Positions 1 to 6,533 of a DNA stretch of 7,880 bases are shown here, piece by piece (the stretch's first letter is position 1; every line of letters begins with the position of its first letter). The notes under the pieces were generated by a model that was not told the DNA's origin, ran no database searches, and saw only the letters and a program-made list of their open reading frames with translations. Source of the stretch: JAWPNA01 sp045402695 (lineage in GTDB: Bacteria > Acidobacteriota > Polarisedimenticolia > JACPZX01 > DASXTC01); assembly GCA_045402695.1 (NCBI GenBank), contig JAWPNA010000359.1, positions 1-7,880 of the forward strand, given 5' to 3'. The position numbers were made by a program, and so were the translations under genes.

Positions 1-1
1 C

Positions 2-607
2 GTCACCCTCTCCATCCGCAAGGGCGAGTACATCGCCGTCATGGGTCCCTCCGGGTCGGGCAAGTCCACCCTCATGCACATCGTCGGCTGTCTCGACACT
101 CCCACCAGCGGCGAATACGTCCTGGCGGGAGACAGCGTGTCCGCCATGACCTCCTGGTCGCTGGCCAGGGTGCGCAACCGGCGCATCGGGTTCATATTCC
201 AGACCTATAACCTGCTGCCGCGCGCGTCGATCCTCAGGAACGTCGAGCTGCCGATGATGTATGGAGGTGCGCCTCGGGCGAGACGAAGACAGCGCGCGGC
301 CGAGCTGCTGGCGAGGCTGGGGCTGGGCGACCGGTTGAAGAACGTGCCGTCGCAGCTTTCGGGAGGTCAGCGGCAGAGGGTGGCCATCGCCCGGGCTCTG
401 GTCAACGACCCCGCGATCATCCTGGCGGACGAGCCGACAGGAAACCTGGACACGAAGACGGGGGAGGAGATCCTGTCCATCTTCGATGACCTGAACCGGC
501 AGGGTCACACGGTCATCCTGGTCACGCACGATCACTCGGTGGCGGCCAGGACGCGCCGCGTCATCACCCTGGTGGACGGCCAGGTGGTGACGCCGGAGGC
601 GGCATGA
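2..607 (+). CDS. ABC transporter ATP-binding protein, LolD/MacB type (5' partial)
   Basis: This is the cytoplasmic ATPase that would power the two permeases downstream. The frame is open to the left edge: 13 residues precede the first visible Met at position 41 and read as the usual strand before Walker A (VTLSIRKGEYIAV), so the true start lies outside the window. Seen in order: Walker A GPSGSGKST (positions 44-70), Q-loop in FQTYNLLPR, signature LSGGQRQRVAIARAL, Walker B IILADEP with catalytic Glu, D-loop region TGNLD, and switch His in VTHD. All key ATPase residues are intact. The GCLDTPTSGEY stretch and the RNRRIGFIFQ stretch are typical of the LolD/MacB/FtsE-like subfamily, which drives substrate extrusion from the periplasmic side (mechanotransmission) instead of classic transmembrane import. 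The stop overlaps the next start as ATGA, implying translational coupling. The substrate cannot be told from the sequence. Confidence 0.95.
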   Translation, partial: VTLSIRKGEYIAVMGPSGSGKSTLMHIVGCLDTPTSGEYVLAGDSVSAMTSWSLARVRNRRIGFIFQTYNLLPRASILRNVELPMMYGGAPRARRRQRAAELLARLGLGDRLKNVPSQLSGGQRQRVAIARALVNDPAIILADEPTGNLDTKTGEEILSIFDDLNRQGHTVILVTHDHSVAARTRRVITLVDGQVVTPEAA

Positions 608-1839
608 CCTTCCCGCTTGTCGAGTCGATCATCGACGGCGTGGTCGACATCCAGGCCCACAAAGGGCGATCGTTCCTCCAGATGGTGGGCGTCATCCTGG
701 GCGTGGCCTCGGTGGTGACCGTGATGGCGCTGGTGGAGTCGGGCCGGCGCAAGAGCCTCGAGTTCTTCTCCACCATCGGCGGGCTCAAGAAGGTCCTGGT
801 CGTCAATCGGCCGGCACGCGGCGTCACGAAGACCGCCCTGGAGCTGTCCAACGTCGGGTTGACCTACGGCGACGCGGAGGCGCTGAGGTCCCTCCCATTC
901 GTGACGCAAGTGGACCCGATCGCCAACGCGCGCGTGCTGGTGACCCGGGGGGATTTCCAGAAAGACTGGGACATTGACGGTGTCACTCCCGACTACCAGA
1001 CCGTCTACAAGTTCTACCCCGCCCGGGGGCGGTTCATCAGCCAGGACGACCTCGCAGCCGCCAACAGGGTGTGTGTGCTGGGGGACTCGGCGGCGCGGCT
1101 CCTGTTCGGATCCGAGGACCCGATCGGTAAGACGGTCTTCCTGGACGGCGTGGGGATGACCGCCGTGGGGATCATGCAGCGCAAGGAATACTTCTTCAAC
1201 AACGGCGACTTCAACGCACTCGAGTGGATGAACCGCAAGATCATGATCCCTCTCACGTCGGTTCACAAGAGGTTCACGGGCGACCATGACCGCAAGGTGG
1301 CGTACGTCAACCTCATGATCGACAACGAGGACAACATCAAGAAGGCGACCTCGGAGATCCGCGCCGTCCTCAATCGGCGGCACCGAGGCGTGAAGGATTT
1401 CGAGGTGTGGGATCGCGCGTCACGCCTGGAGCGAGCGCAGCAGCAGAGCCAGCAGCTCCACATCGTGTTCATCCTCTCGGGCGCGGTGTCTCTGCTCGTT
1501 GGAGGGGTGGTGATCATGAACATCCTGCTGGCGTCGTTCCAGGAGCGTGTGCGCGAGGTGGGTGTGCGCAAGTCGCTGGGCGCCAACGGCCTGCACATCG
1601 TGGCGCAGTTCCTGGTCGAGTCGGTGATCGTCACGCTTCTGGGCGGCGGTCTGGGGATCGTCCTGGGATACGGGTTCACCCAGGCGGTGTCGGCCCTGAT
1701 CGAGCAACCCGCGGTCATCACTCCCACGATGGCGATGATCGGGTTCTTGACCTCGGTGTCGGTTGGAATCTTCTTTGGCTTCTACCCCGCGGTGAAGGCG
1801 GCGCGCCTCAACCCGGTGGAAGCGCTCCGGTACGAGTAG
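604..1839 (+). CDS. FtsX/MacB-like ABC transporter permease (first of tandem pair)
   Basis: This is an inner-membrane permease of 411 residues with the four-helix MacB/LolC/FtsX layout. TM1 is at about residues 24-44. A large periplasmic domain (MacB_PCD type) follows at about 47-280. TM2 (about 286-310), TM3 (about 333-360) and TM4 (about 373-396) form the C-terminal FtsX domain. Family motifs seen are GVTPDY (126-131), LFGSEDPIG (167-175), the cytoplasmic REVGVRKSLGA (317-327) expected to contact the ATPase, and the C-terminal FYPAVKAARLNPVEALRYE. A Gln-rich stretch (about 279-284) lies just before TM2. GGAGG at 595-599 sits four bases before the ATG, and the start overlaps the ATPase stop, so I accept 604. 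Unlike canonical MacB the ATPase is a separate protein. With the second permease it probably forms a heterodimer, as LolC and LolE do. The substrate is unknown; a macrolide, lipoprotein or peptide role cannot be assigned. Confidence 0.93.
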   Translation: MTFPLVESIIDGVVDIQAHKGRSFLQMVGVILGVASVVTVMALVESGRRKSLEFFSTIGGLKKVLVVNRPARGVTKTALELSNVGLTYGDAEALRSLPFVTQVDPIANARVLVTRGDFQKDWDIDGVTPDYQTVYKFYPARGRFISQDDLAAANRVCVLGDSAARLLFGSEDPIGKTVFLDGVGMTAVGIMQRKEYFFNNGDFNALEWMNRKIMIPLTSVHKRFTGDHDRKVAYVNLMIDNEDNIKKATSEIRAVLNRRHRGVKDFEVWDRASRLERAQQQSQQLHIVFILSGAVSLLVGGVVIMNILLASFQERVREVGVRKSLGANGLHIVAQFLVESVIVTLLGGGLGIVLGYGFTQAVSALIEQPAVITPTMAMIGFLTSVSVGIFFGFYPAVKAARLNPVEALRYE

Positions 1840-3075
1840 ATGAACGTCCCCGAGATCCTGACCAGCGGGCTGATCGAGATTCGCTACCACAAGCTCAGGT
1901 CGTTCCTCACGCTGATCGGCATCATCCTGGGCACCAGCTCGATCATCTTCATGACCTCGATGTTGAACGGCATCGTCCGGTCCGTCTGGGATGGCTTCGA
2001 GGAGCTGGGCTACGACGGCGTGATGTACGTCGTGCAGAAACAGCCGAAGGACTCCATCGAGCGCGCTCGTTTCGCGCAGTCCGTGGGACTGAGGGCCGAG
2101 GACGCCGACGTCCTGATGTCGCGCCGCGACCTGGTGAAGGAGGTCGCGGCCGTGCAGTACGCCGACCTGGTCTTCGCGGCCGGCGGCGTGCGGCGCGATG
2201 TGCGCGTCTCCGGCGTGACGCCGGCCTATGCCTCAGTCAGGCGCAGGGCCGTCGCACGCGGCCGGTTCTTCACGGAGCAGGATCTGCGTACCTTCAGCAA
2301 AGTGTGCATCCTCGGGCACCGTCTTCGCCTGCGCCTGTTCGGGTCGGAGGATCCGATGGGCCGCGAGATCTCGATCAGCGGGTCGCGCTTCAAGGTGATC
2401 GGCGTGGGCGAGGAGCTGGGCAATCAGTTCGTCAACGACGATGACTTCATCGAGGAGATGGAGGGTGCGCTCATTCCGCTGCCGACGCTCCGCAAGTACT
2501 TCACCGGAGACGACACCCCGCTGGCCTACCTCGCCGTCAAGACGGCCTCGTTCGAAGCCCTCGGCCGGGTGCAGGCCGAGATCGCCGCTTCGTTGAGCGT
2601 CGCGCACCACGGAGTGGGCGACTACAAAGTCCAGAACATCGCTCAGGAGATGGTCAAGCAGCGCGATGAGGTGGAGAAAATCGTCCTCAACTGGCAGGTG
2701 GTGCTCGGGAGCATCGCCGGCATCAGCCTGCTGGTGGGAGGGATCGGCCTTCTCTCAGTGATGATCATCTCCATCGGCGAGCGTCTGTACGAGATCGGGA
2801 TGCGCAAGGCAATCGGCGCGACCGACCTAGAGATCTTCCTTCAGTTCATGGCCGAGTCAATCACCCTGGCGCTGACGGGCGCGGCGGTCGGCGTGGGCCT
2901 CGGGCTGATCGCCGTCAAGCTGCTGGAGGGATTCTTCCCGTCAGGGCTGCCGATCGATTGGGGAGGCGTGGCGCTGGCGGTGGGCGTTGCGGCGTCGCTC
3001 GGCATCGGCTTCGGGCTCTATCCCGCGATCAAAGCGTCGAGGCTTGCGCCAGTCGAGGCGATGCGGTCGGTGTAG
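1840..3075 (+). CDS. FtsX/MacB-like ABC transporter permease (second of tandem pair)
   Basis: This second inner-membrane permease also has 411 residues and is clearly paralogous to the one before it. It has TM1 at about 21-43, a periplasmic domain at about 45-280, and TM2-TM4 at about 286-311, 333-360 and 373-396. Matching blocks fall at almost the same residue numbers in both: SGVTPAY (124-130), VCILG (155-159), LFGSEDPMG (166-174), YEIGMRKAIGA (317-327) and LYPAIKASRLAPVEAMRSV at the end. The ATG follows the upstream TAG with no gap. The preceding bases hold only a weak GGAAG-like motif, so translation probably relies on ribosomes finishing the upstream gene. The periplasmic domains differ more than the membrane parts, as expected for a specialised heterodimer. 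It is the last gene of the visible operon; the next gene converges 35 bases downstream. Confidence 0.93.
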   Translation: MNVPEILTSGLIEIRYHKLRSFLTLIGIILGTSSIIFMTSMLNGIVRSVWDGFEELGYDGVMYVVQKQPKDSIERARFAQSVGLRAEDADVLMSRRDLVKEVAAVQYADLVFAAGGVRRDVRVSGVTPAYASVRRRAVARGRFFTEQDLRTFSKVCILGHRLRLRLFGSEDPMGREISISGSRFKVIGVGEELGNQFVNDDDFIEEMEGALIPLPTLRKYFTGDDTPLAYLAVKTASFEALGRVQAEIAASLSVAHHGVGDYKVQNIAQEMVKQRDEVEKIVLNWQVVLGSIAGISLLVGGIGLLSVMIISIGERLYEIGMRKAIGATDLEIFLQFMAESITLALTGAAVGVGLGLIAVKLLEGFFPSGLPIDWGGVALAVGVAASLGIGFGLYPAIKASRLAPVEAMRSV

Positions 3076-3110
3076 TGTCTCGAGTCTGAAATCCCGAGAG
3101 CCCGACACGA

Positions 3111-3626
3111 TCAGTTTCTCGGCTGTTCCTCGGGGAGCAGCGGCGTCACAATGCCGCGGAGATTGTCAAACGTCGTCGGGCCGGTGATCTCCTCGACCAG
3201 CTTTCCCGAAGCGTCGTACACGAATGTGGAGGGGAGCGCCCCGGACCAGGCGGGGCTCACGGCATTGATGAAGGCATCGTCATCCCCCGGGCTCTTGATG
3301 TATACGGGGAAGGCCGCCCTCTGGGCCTTGATGAAGGGGACCACTTCGGACTCGAGCGCGGAGGAGAGATCCAGCGAGACGGCCACGATCTGCACGCCGC
3401 GCACCCCCATCTCGCGATGGAGCTTGACGAGGTCCGGGAATTCCTCACGGCACGGCACGCACCAGGTGGCCCACATGTTGACCACGACGGGGCGCCCCTT
3501 GAGGCTCGCCAGCATCCCGGCGTACCCCCGGCGGTCGATGCTCTTGACCGTGACGGGCGGGGCCGTCGCGGCCCCGTAGGTCGCGCCGGCTACGGCGGCC
3601 GCGGCGGCAAGCCAACGGCCGATCAT
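3111..3626 (-). CDS. TlpA-like thioredoxin-fold disulfide reductase, membrane-anchored or exported
   Basis: This 171-residue protein has a short Ala-rich hydrophobic N-terminus (residues 1-22), fitting a signal peptide or signal anchor, followed by a single thioredoxin fold of the TlpA/ResA kind. The redox motif WCVPC is at 55-59, inside NMWATWCVPCREEFP, and the conserved cis-Pro is in ALPST (P132). TlpA/ResA proteins use CxxC to reduce disulfides outside the cytoplasm, for example in cytochrome c maturation or in recycling another thiol protein. No cytochrome or Ccm/CcdA genes are visible here. The ATG overlaps the upstream redoxin stop by one base (TGATG), with a weak AAGGG about five bases before it. 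The same frame stays open much further upstream, but there it is only a shadow of the redoxin gene, so the Met at 3626 is chosen. The partner is probably the redoxin encoded just before it (inference). Confidence 0.9.
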   Translation of the reverse strand: MIGRWLAAAAAVAGATYGAATAPPVTVKSIDRRGYAGMLASLKGRPVVVNMWATWCVPCREEFPDLVKLHREMGVRGVQIVAVSLDLSSALESEVVPFIKAQRAAFPVYIKSPGDDDAFINAVSPAWSGALPSTFVYDASGKLVEEITGPTTFDNLRGIVTPLLPEEQPRN

Positions 3627-4267
3627 CAGTACCCTTGCGCCTTTCTGTCTACGCGCTTGATTGAGCAGCCGAACGCCTTGGCTTCCTTGCGGGCGATCTC
3701 CTGGCCGGCCAGCAGCGCATCGAGTACGGTCCTGAGATCCTTCTCCTTGACTCCGGCCGGGTCCTGCGAGTCGTCGATCCGGCCGTGGTAGCGAAGGACT
3801 CCGTTGCCATCGATGAGGTACACCTCGGGGGTGACCTGGGCCCCCAGGCGATCGGCGACCACGTTGTTCGTGTCCTTCAGGACGGGGAAGTTCCAGTGGT
3901 GCTCCTTCGCGTGCGAGGCCAACTCCTGGGGATCCTCCGCCCGGTTGGCGTTGATGCCGAGGAACTGGAACCCCTTGGGCTGGTAATCGGCGGCAAGGGC
4001 GACCATCCTTTCGTTGTAGGCGTTTGAAACCGGACACCGGGTTGATACGAAGATCAGGATGGTGCCTTTGCCGGCACGGTACTGCGACAGCGTCTGCTCC
4101 TTGCCCGTGTAGTCCGTGAGCTTGAAGTCGGCGATCTCGGTGCCGATCAGGGCCGAGGCCGATGGCTCCGCCGCCCGGAGCAGCCCGGAACCGGGGCCGG
4201 CGCCAGCGGCGAGGCAGATGAGGCCGAGAAAGACCGTGAGGGATCGCTTGCGGACGATGCAACGCAT
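3626..4267 (-). CDS. Exported redoxin (AhpC/TSA-like thioredoxin-fold protein) with CPVS active site
   Basis: The protein has 213 residues from the chosen start. A basic N-terminus (MRCIVRKR) and a hydrophobic stretch (about 9-30) followed by RAAEPS look like a Sec signal peptide; the region lacks a proper lipobox. The mature part is a redoxin/AhpC-TSA fold: GTEIADFKLTDYTGK (42-56), active site FVSTRCPVSNAYNERM (73-88) with Cys78, cis-Pro in VTPE (P147), then YLIDGNGVLRYHGRIDD (150-166). The resolving Cys position of a CxxC motif is Ser (CPVS), so it is not a classic dithiol thioredoxin. A second conserved-looking Cys occurs near the C-terminus (GCSIK, C201). An alternative Met lies 12 bases upstream (4279), but GGAGG at 4273-4277 falls inside that extension with ideal spacing to 4267, so 4267 is preferred. 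It probably works in the periplasm as a thiol peroxidase or disulfide-exchange protein, coupled to the TlpA-like protein. Confidence 0.9.
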   Translation of the reverse strand: MRCIVRKRSLTVFLGLICLAAGAGPGSGLLRAAEPSASALIGTEIADFKLTDYTGKEQTLSQYRAGKGTILIFVSTRCPVSNAYNERMVALAADYQPKGFQFLGINANRAEDPQELASHAKEHHWNFPVLKDTNNVVADRLGAQVTPEVYLIDGNGVLRYHGRIDDSQDPAGVKEKDLRTVLDALLAGQEIARKEAKAFGCSIKRVDRKAQGY

Positions 4268-4272
4268 GAACA

Positions 4273-4277
4273 CCTCC
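4273..4277 (-). promoter_or_regulatory. Ribosome binding site that fixes the redoxin start
   Basis: On the minus strand GGAGG is followed by five bases (TGTTC) and then ATG at 4267. The upstream in-frame ATG at 4279 overlaps this motif and has no comparable site before it, so the Shine-Dalgarno placement favours the shorter protein. Confidence 0.7.
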
Positions 4278-4324
4278 ATGGATCAGATGGTCGATGACGG
4301 AACTTGCCGGGAGGATCGGACCGG

Positions 4325-4330
4325 ATTATA
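4325..4330 (-). promoter_or_regulatory. Candidate -10 element (TATAAT) upstream of the redoxin gene
   Basis: A perfect TATAAT on the minus strand overlaps the TAA stop of the DUF309 gene and lies 57 bases before the redoxin start. In a sequence this GC-rich a perfect hexamer is uncommon. However, no good TTGACA-like -35 is seen 16-18 bases upstream and the bases before it do not make a TGn extended -10. It could give the redoxin/TlpA pair its own promoter. It may also be chance, because the TAA stop supplies part of the hexamer. Confidence 0.3.
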
Positions 4331-4685
4331 CATCACCGCTCGCGATGCGGATTTCGGGCGGGGTGAAGCCGGCTCCCGAATCCAGCGCTTCGAGGATGAC
4401 CCTGACCTGCTGCACGAGGGAGGGGATCAACAACTCGGGCAGGCTGGAGGTGTCCTGAGTCTGCAGCTTCCGGAGTCCACGGGCCATCAGCGTGCGCGCC
4501 GACGCAGGCTGGCCGCGCTGGTGCTTCACCAGCCCCGCGCAGACCTGTGTCAGCCCCTGGAGCAGGAGCCGGCGGTCCCCTTCGGCGGTCCGCCATAGAT
4601 CCTCGAACGCTTCGTGGGCCTCGAAGAAGGCCGAGGAATTGAAGTGAGCGATGCCGTCCGCCAGCCGCCCGTCCATGCCCGTCAT
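4326..4685 (-). CDS. DUF309 family protein
   Basis: This small, probably cytoplasmic all-helical protein has 119 residues from the chosen start. The family signature is clear: HFNSSAFFEAHEAFEDLW (14-31), with the FEAHE block carrying acidic and His residues, and then LLQGLTQVCAGLVKHQRG (41-58), matching the second conserved helix. DUF309 (PF03745) has no established biochemical role; the conserved His/Glu residues suggest a ligand or metal site, but that is inference. The frame opens at 4733, but the extra 16 residues are Arg-rich and look like untranslated DNA. Met at 4685 or 4676 both fit the family N-terminus, and neither has a strong ribosome binding site. It lies 58 bases upstream of the redoxin gene on the same strand and could share its transcript; a functional link is unproven. 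Confidence 0.82.
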   Translation of the reverse strand: MTGMDGRLADGIAHFNSSAFFEAHEAFEDLWRTAEGDRRLLLQGLTQVCAGLVKHQRGQPASARTLMARGLRKLQTQDTSSLPELLIPSLVQQVRVILEALDSGAGFTPPEIRIASGDV

Positions 4686-4795
4686 CGTCCAGCGCCGAGC
4701 TCTCCGCGAGACACGGCGCCCTCTACGCGACACGGTCTCGGGGGATCTGGTAAGGTGTGAGCGCTATCAAACGTAGCATATCGGAGGCGTGATCC
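4686..4795. other. Divergent intergenic region between the DUF309 gene and sppA
   Basis: This 110-base region should hold the promoters for both divergent genes. It contains a near-direct repeat, CGCGAGACACGG (4705-4716) and CGCGACACGG (4726-4735), and a 6-base inverted repeat, CGAGAC (4707-4712) with GTCTCG (4735-4740). Its right part (about 4750-4782) is notably more AT-rich than its surroundings, as promoters often are. I see no convincing pair of -35 and -10 boxes on either strand. TAGCAT at 4774-4779 is a weak -10-like match for sppA, but it would leave a very short leader. Confidence 0.4.
4783..4787 (+). promoter_or_regulatory. Ribosome binding site of sppA
   Basis: GGAGG lies eight bases before the ATG at 4796. 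The spacing is good and it supports that start, which puts the basic residues and membrane anchor at the very N-terminus, as expected for SppA. Confidence 0.75.
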
Positions 4796-6523
4796 ATGAC
4801 CCGGGGAGCCAAAGGATGCCTTCTGACGGCGGGTGCGATGCTCATCGTGCTCGTCGTGGTTGCGGCGGCGGTGATGCTGGCCGGAGGCGTGCAGAAGGGG
4901 ACGGTGCTGCAGGTCACGGTCGCCGGCGACGTCGTGGAGGACTTCGAGGACAGCCTGCTCAACCGCGTGATCGGGGGGCAGCCGACCGTCCTGCGGGACA
5001 TCATCACGGCCATCGGCCGCGCCAAGGGCGACGACCGGATCAACGGGATCATGGCCATCATCAAGCCGTACTCGATGGGCCTGGGAAAGGTCCAGGAGAT
5101 CCGGGACGCCATCATCGAGTTCCGATCCTCCGGCAAGTGGGCTCACGTCTATATGGACACGGCGGGTGAGTTCGGCAGCGGCAACTCGGTCTACTACCTG
5201 TCCACCGCCTTCGATGACATCTCGCTGTCGCCGGCCGGCGACGTCAACCTGTACGGCATTCTGAGCGTGACCACGTTCCTGCGCGGGACCTTCGACAAAG
5301 TGGGGATCTACCCCGACTTCGACAGCATCGGAAAGTTCAAGAACGCCAAGGACATCTACACCGAGAAGAAGATGACCGACGCGCACCGCGAAGCGACCCT
5401 CTCGTACATGAACGACTGGTACGGCCAGATCGTGGCGGGCATCGCCGAGGGGCGCAAGATGGAGAAGAGCCGCGTGGAAGGGCTCATCAACCAGGGCCCG
5501 TTCACCGGAGCCGAAGCGCTCGCCAGCGGGTTGGTGGACCGTCTGGCGTACTACGACGAGTTCGAATCGGCGCTGAAGGAGAGAAACGGCGGCGAGCTGG
5601 CGACCCTGAAGTTCAAGGACTACCTGGATCGGAAGGGCGGCTCCGCGGGGCACGCCAAGATCGCCGTGGTGACCGGATACGGCATCATCCTCAACGGCAA
5701 GAGCTCGGTGGATCCGATGGTCGGCCCTATCATGGGGTCGGAGACGATCGTCGGCGCGCTCAGAAAAGCGCGGGAGGACAGGACGATCAAGGCCATCGTC
5801 TTCCGCGTGGACTCGCCCGGCGGATCGGCGGTGGCGTCCGATCTGATCTGGCGGGAGACGCAGCTCGCGAAGAAGGAGAAGCCGATCATCATCTCGATGT
5901 CGGACCTGGCCGCCTCGGGCGGCTACTACGTCGCGGCCGGCGCCACGAAGATCGTCACGCAGCCGGGGACGATCACCGGCTCAATCGGGGTGGTGGCCGG
6001 CAAGCTCGTGACCTCGGGCCTTTACGACTGGATCGGGCTGAATCGCGAAGCGTTGCCCATCGGGGACCACGCGACCTTCTACTACGAGGGAAGCAGATAT
6101 TCGGAAGTCGAGAAGGAACTCTACTGGAAGTTCATGAAGAAGATCTACGAGAAGTTCACGATGGTGGTGGCCGAGGGCCGCGCGATGACGAAGGAGGACG
6201 TGGACAAGGTGGGCCAGGGCCACGTCTGGACCGGCGCGCGCGCCAAGGAGCTGGGTCTCGTGGACGAGCTGGGCGGAATGTCCAAGGCGATCGAACTGGC
6301 CAAGAAGGAGGCCGGCATCTCCGAGGACGAAGAAGTGCGCCTGGTCTATCTGCCTCAGAAGAAATCGTTCGTCCAGAACCTGCTGTGGCCCGAGGAGGAG
6401 ACGGCGGCCCGCGTGAGGCTGCCGCGCGGACTTCAGGCGACGGTGAGGCAGGCAGCGCGGCTGAGCCTGCTTCAGAGCGAGAATGCCTGGCTGATTGAGC
6501 CCTCCCAGGATCCCGCTCCCTGA
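4796..6523 (+). CDS. sppA: Signal peptide peptidase SppA, long (67K) form
   Basis: This membrane-anchored serine protease (peptidase family S49) cleaves leftover signal peptides in or near the membrane. At 575 residues it matches the long E. coli-type form with two tandem S49-like domains rather than the short Bacillus form. A single N-terminal anchor spans about residues 9-31. The N-terminal domain carries the general base Lys in IGKFKNAKDIY (K182, aligning with E. coli Lys209). The C-terminal domain carries the nucleophile Ser in DLAASGGYYVAAG (S374, aligning with E. coli Ser409). Other family motifs are FRVDSPGGSAVASDLIW (336-352), TGSIGVVAGK (394-403) and VWTGARAKELGLVDELGG (477-494), with a matching FTGAEALASGLVD (236-248) closing the first domain. 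Both catalytic residues are intact, so it should be active. It converges with the downstream gene, only 10 bases apart, and appears monocistronic. Confidence 0.95.
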   Translation: MTRGAKGCLLTAGAMLIVLVVVAAAVMLAGGVQKGTVLQVTVAGDVVEDFEDSLLNRVIGGQPTVLRDIITAIGRAKGDDRINGIMAIIKPYSMGLGKVQEIRDAIIEFRSSGKWAHVYMDTAGEFGSGNSVYYLSTAFDDISLSPAGDVNLYGILSVTTFLRGTFDKVGIYPDFDSIGKFKNAKDIYTEKKMTDAHREATLSYMNDWYGQIVAGIAEGRKMEKSRVEGLINQGPFTGAEALASGLVDRLAYYDEFESALKERNGGELATLKFKDYLDRKGGSAGHAKIAVVTGYGIILNGKSSVDPMVGPIMGSETIVGALRKAREDRTIKAIVFRVDSPGGSAVASDLIWRETQLAKKEKPIIISMSDLAASGGYYVAAGATKIVTQPGTITGSIGVVAGKLVTSGLYDWIGLNREALPIGDHATFYYEGSRYSEVEKELYWKFMKKIYEKFTMVVAEGRAMTKEDVDKVGQGHVWTGARAKELGLVDELGGMSKAIELAKKEAGISEDEEVRLVYLPQKKSFVQNLLWPEEETAARVRLPRGLQATVRQAARLSLLQSENAWLIEPSQDPAP

Positions 6524-6533
6524 CTTCGAGGCG

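Noticed and set aside
532..1383. Long minus-strand open frame (283 codons) across the first permease
   Set aside because: It is antisense to a well-supported permease. The translation is rich in His, Val, Asp and Arg, as expected from reversed GC-rich coding DNA, and shows no family motif.
1407..2444. Plus-strand open frame (345 codons) spanning the junction of the two permeases
   Set aside because: It is an out-of-frame shadow, rich in Arg, Gly and Ala. Both permeases are intact in their own frames across this stretch.
3075..3108. Possible bidirectional terminator between the second permease and the TlpA-like gene
   Set aside because: GTGTC/GACAC and TCTCG/CGAGA can pair, but the stems are short, mutually exclusive, and lack a T-run on either strand.
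4205..4220. Lipoprotein signal in the redoxin N-terminus (Cys18 in GLICLAAG)
   Set aside because: The residue before Cys is Ile, where a lipobox needs Gly, Ala or Ser, so an ordinary Sec signal is more likely.
3627..4262. N-terminal extension of the TlpA-like frame (open back to 4262)
   Set aside because: This part is the redoxin gene read in the wrong frame. The signal sequence and the TGATG overlap place the real start at 3626.
4682..5653. Minus-strand open frame (323 codons) opposite sppA
   Set aside because: It is antisense to SppA, whose motifs are clear. Its translation is low-complexity with no recognisable domain, and it runs through the promoter region.
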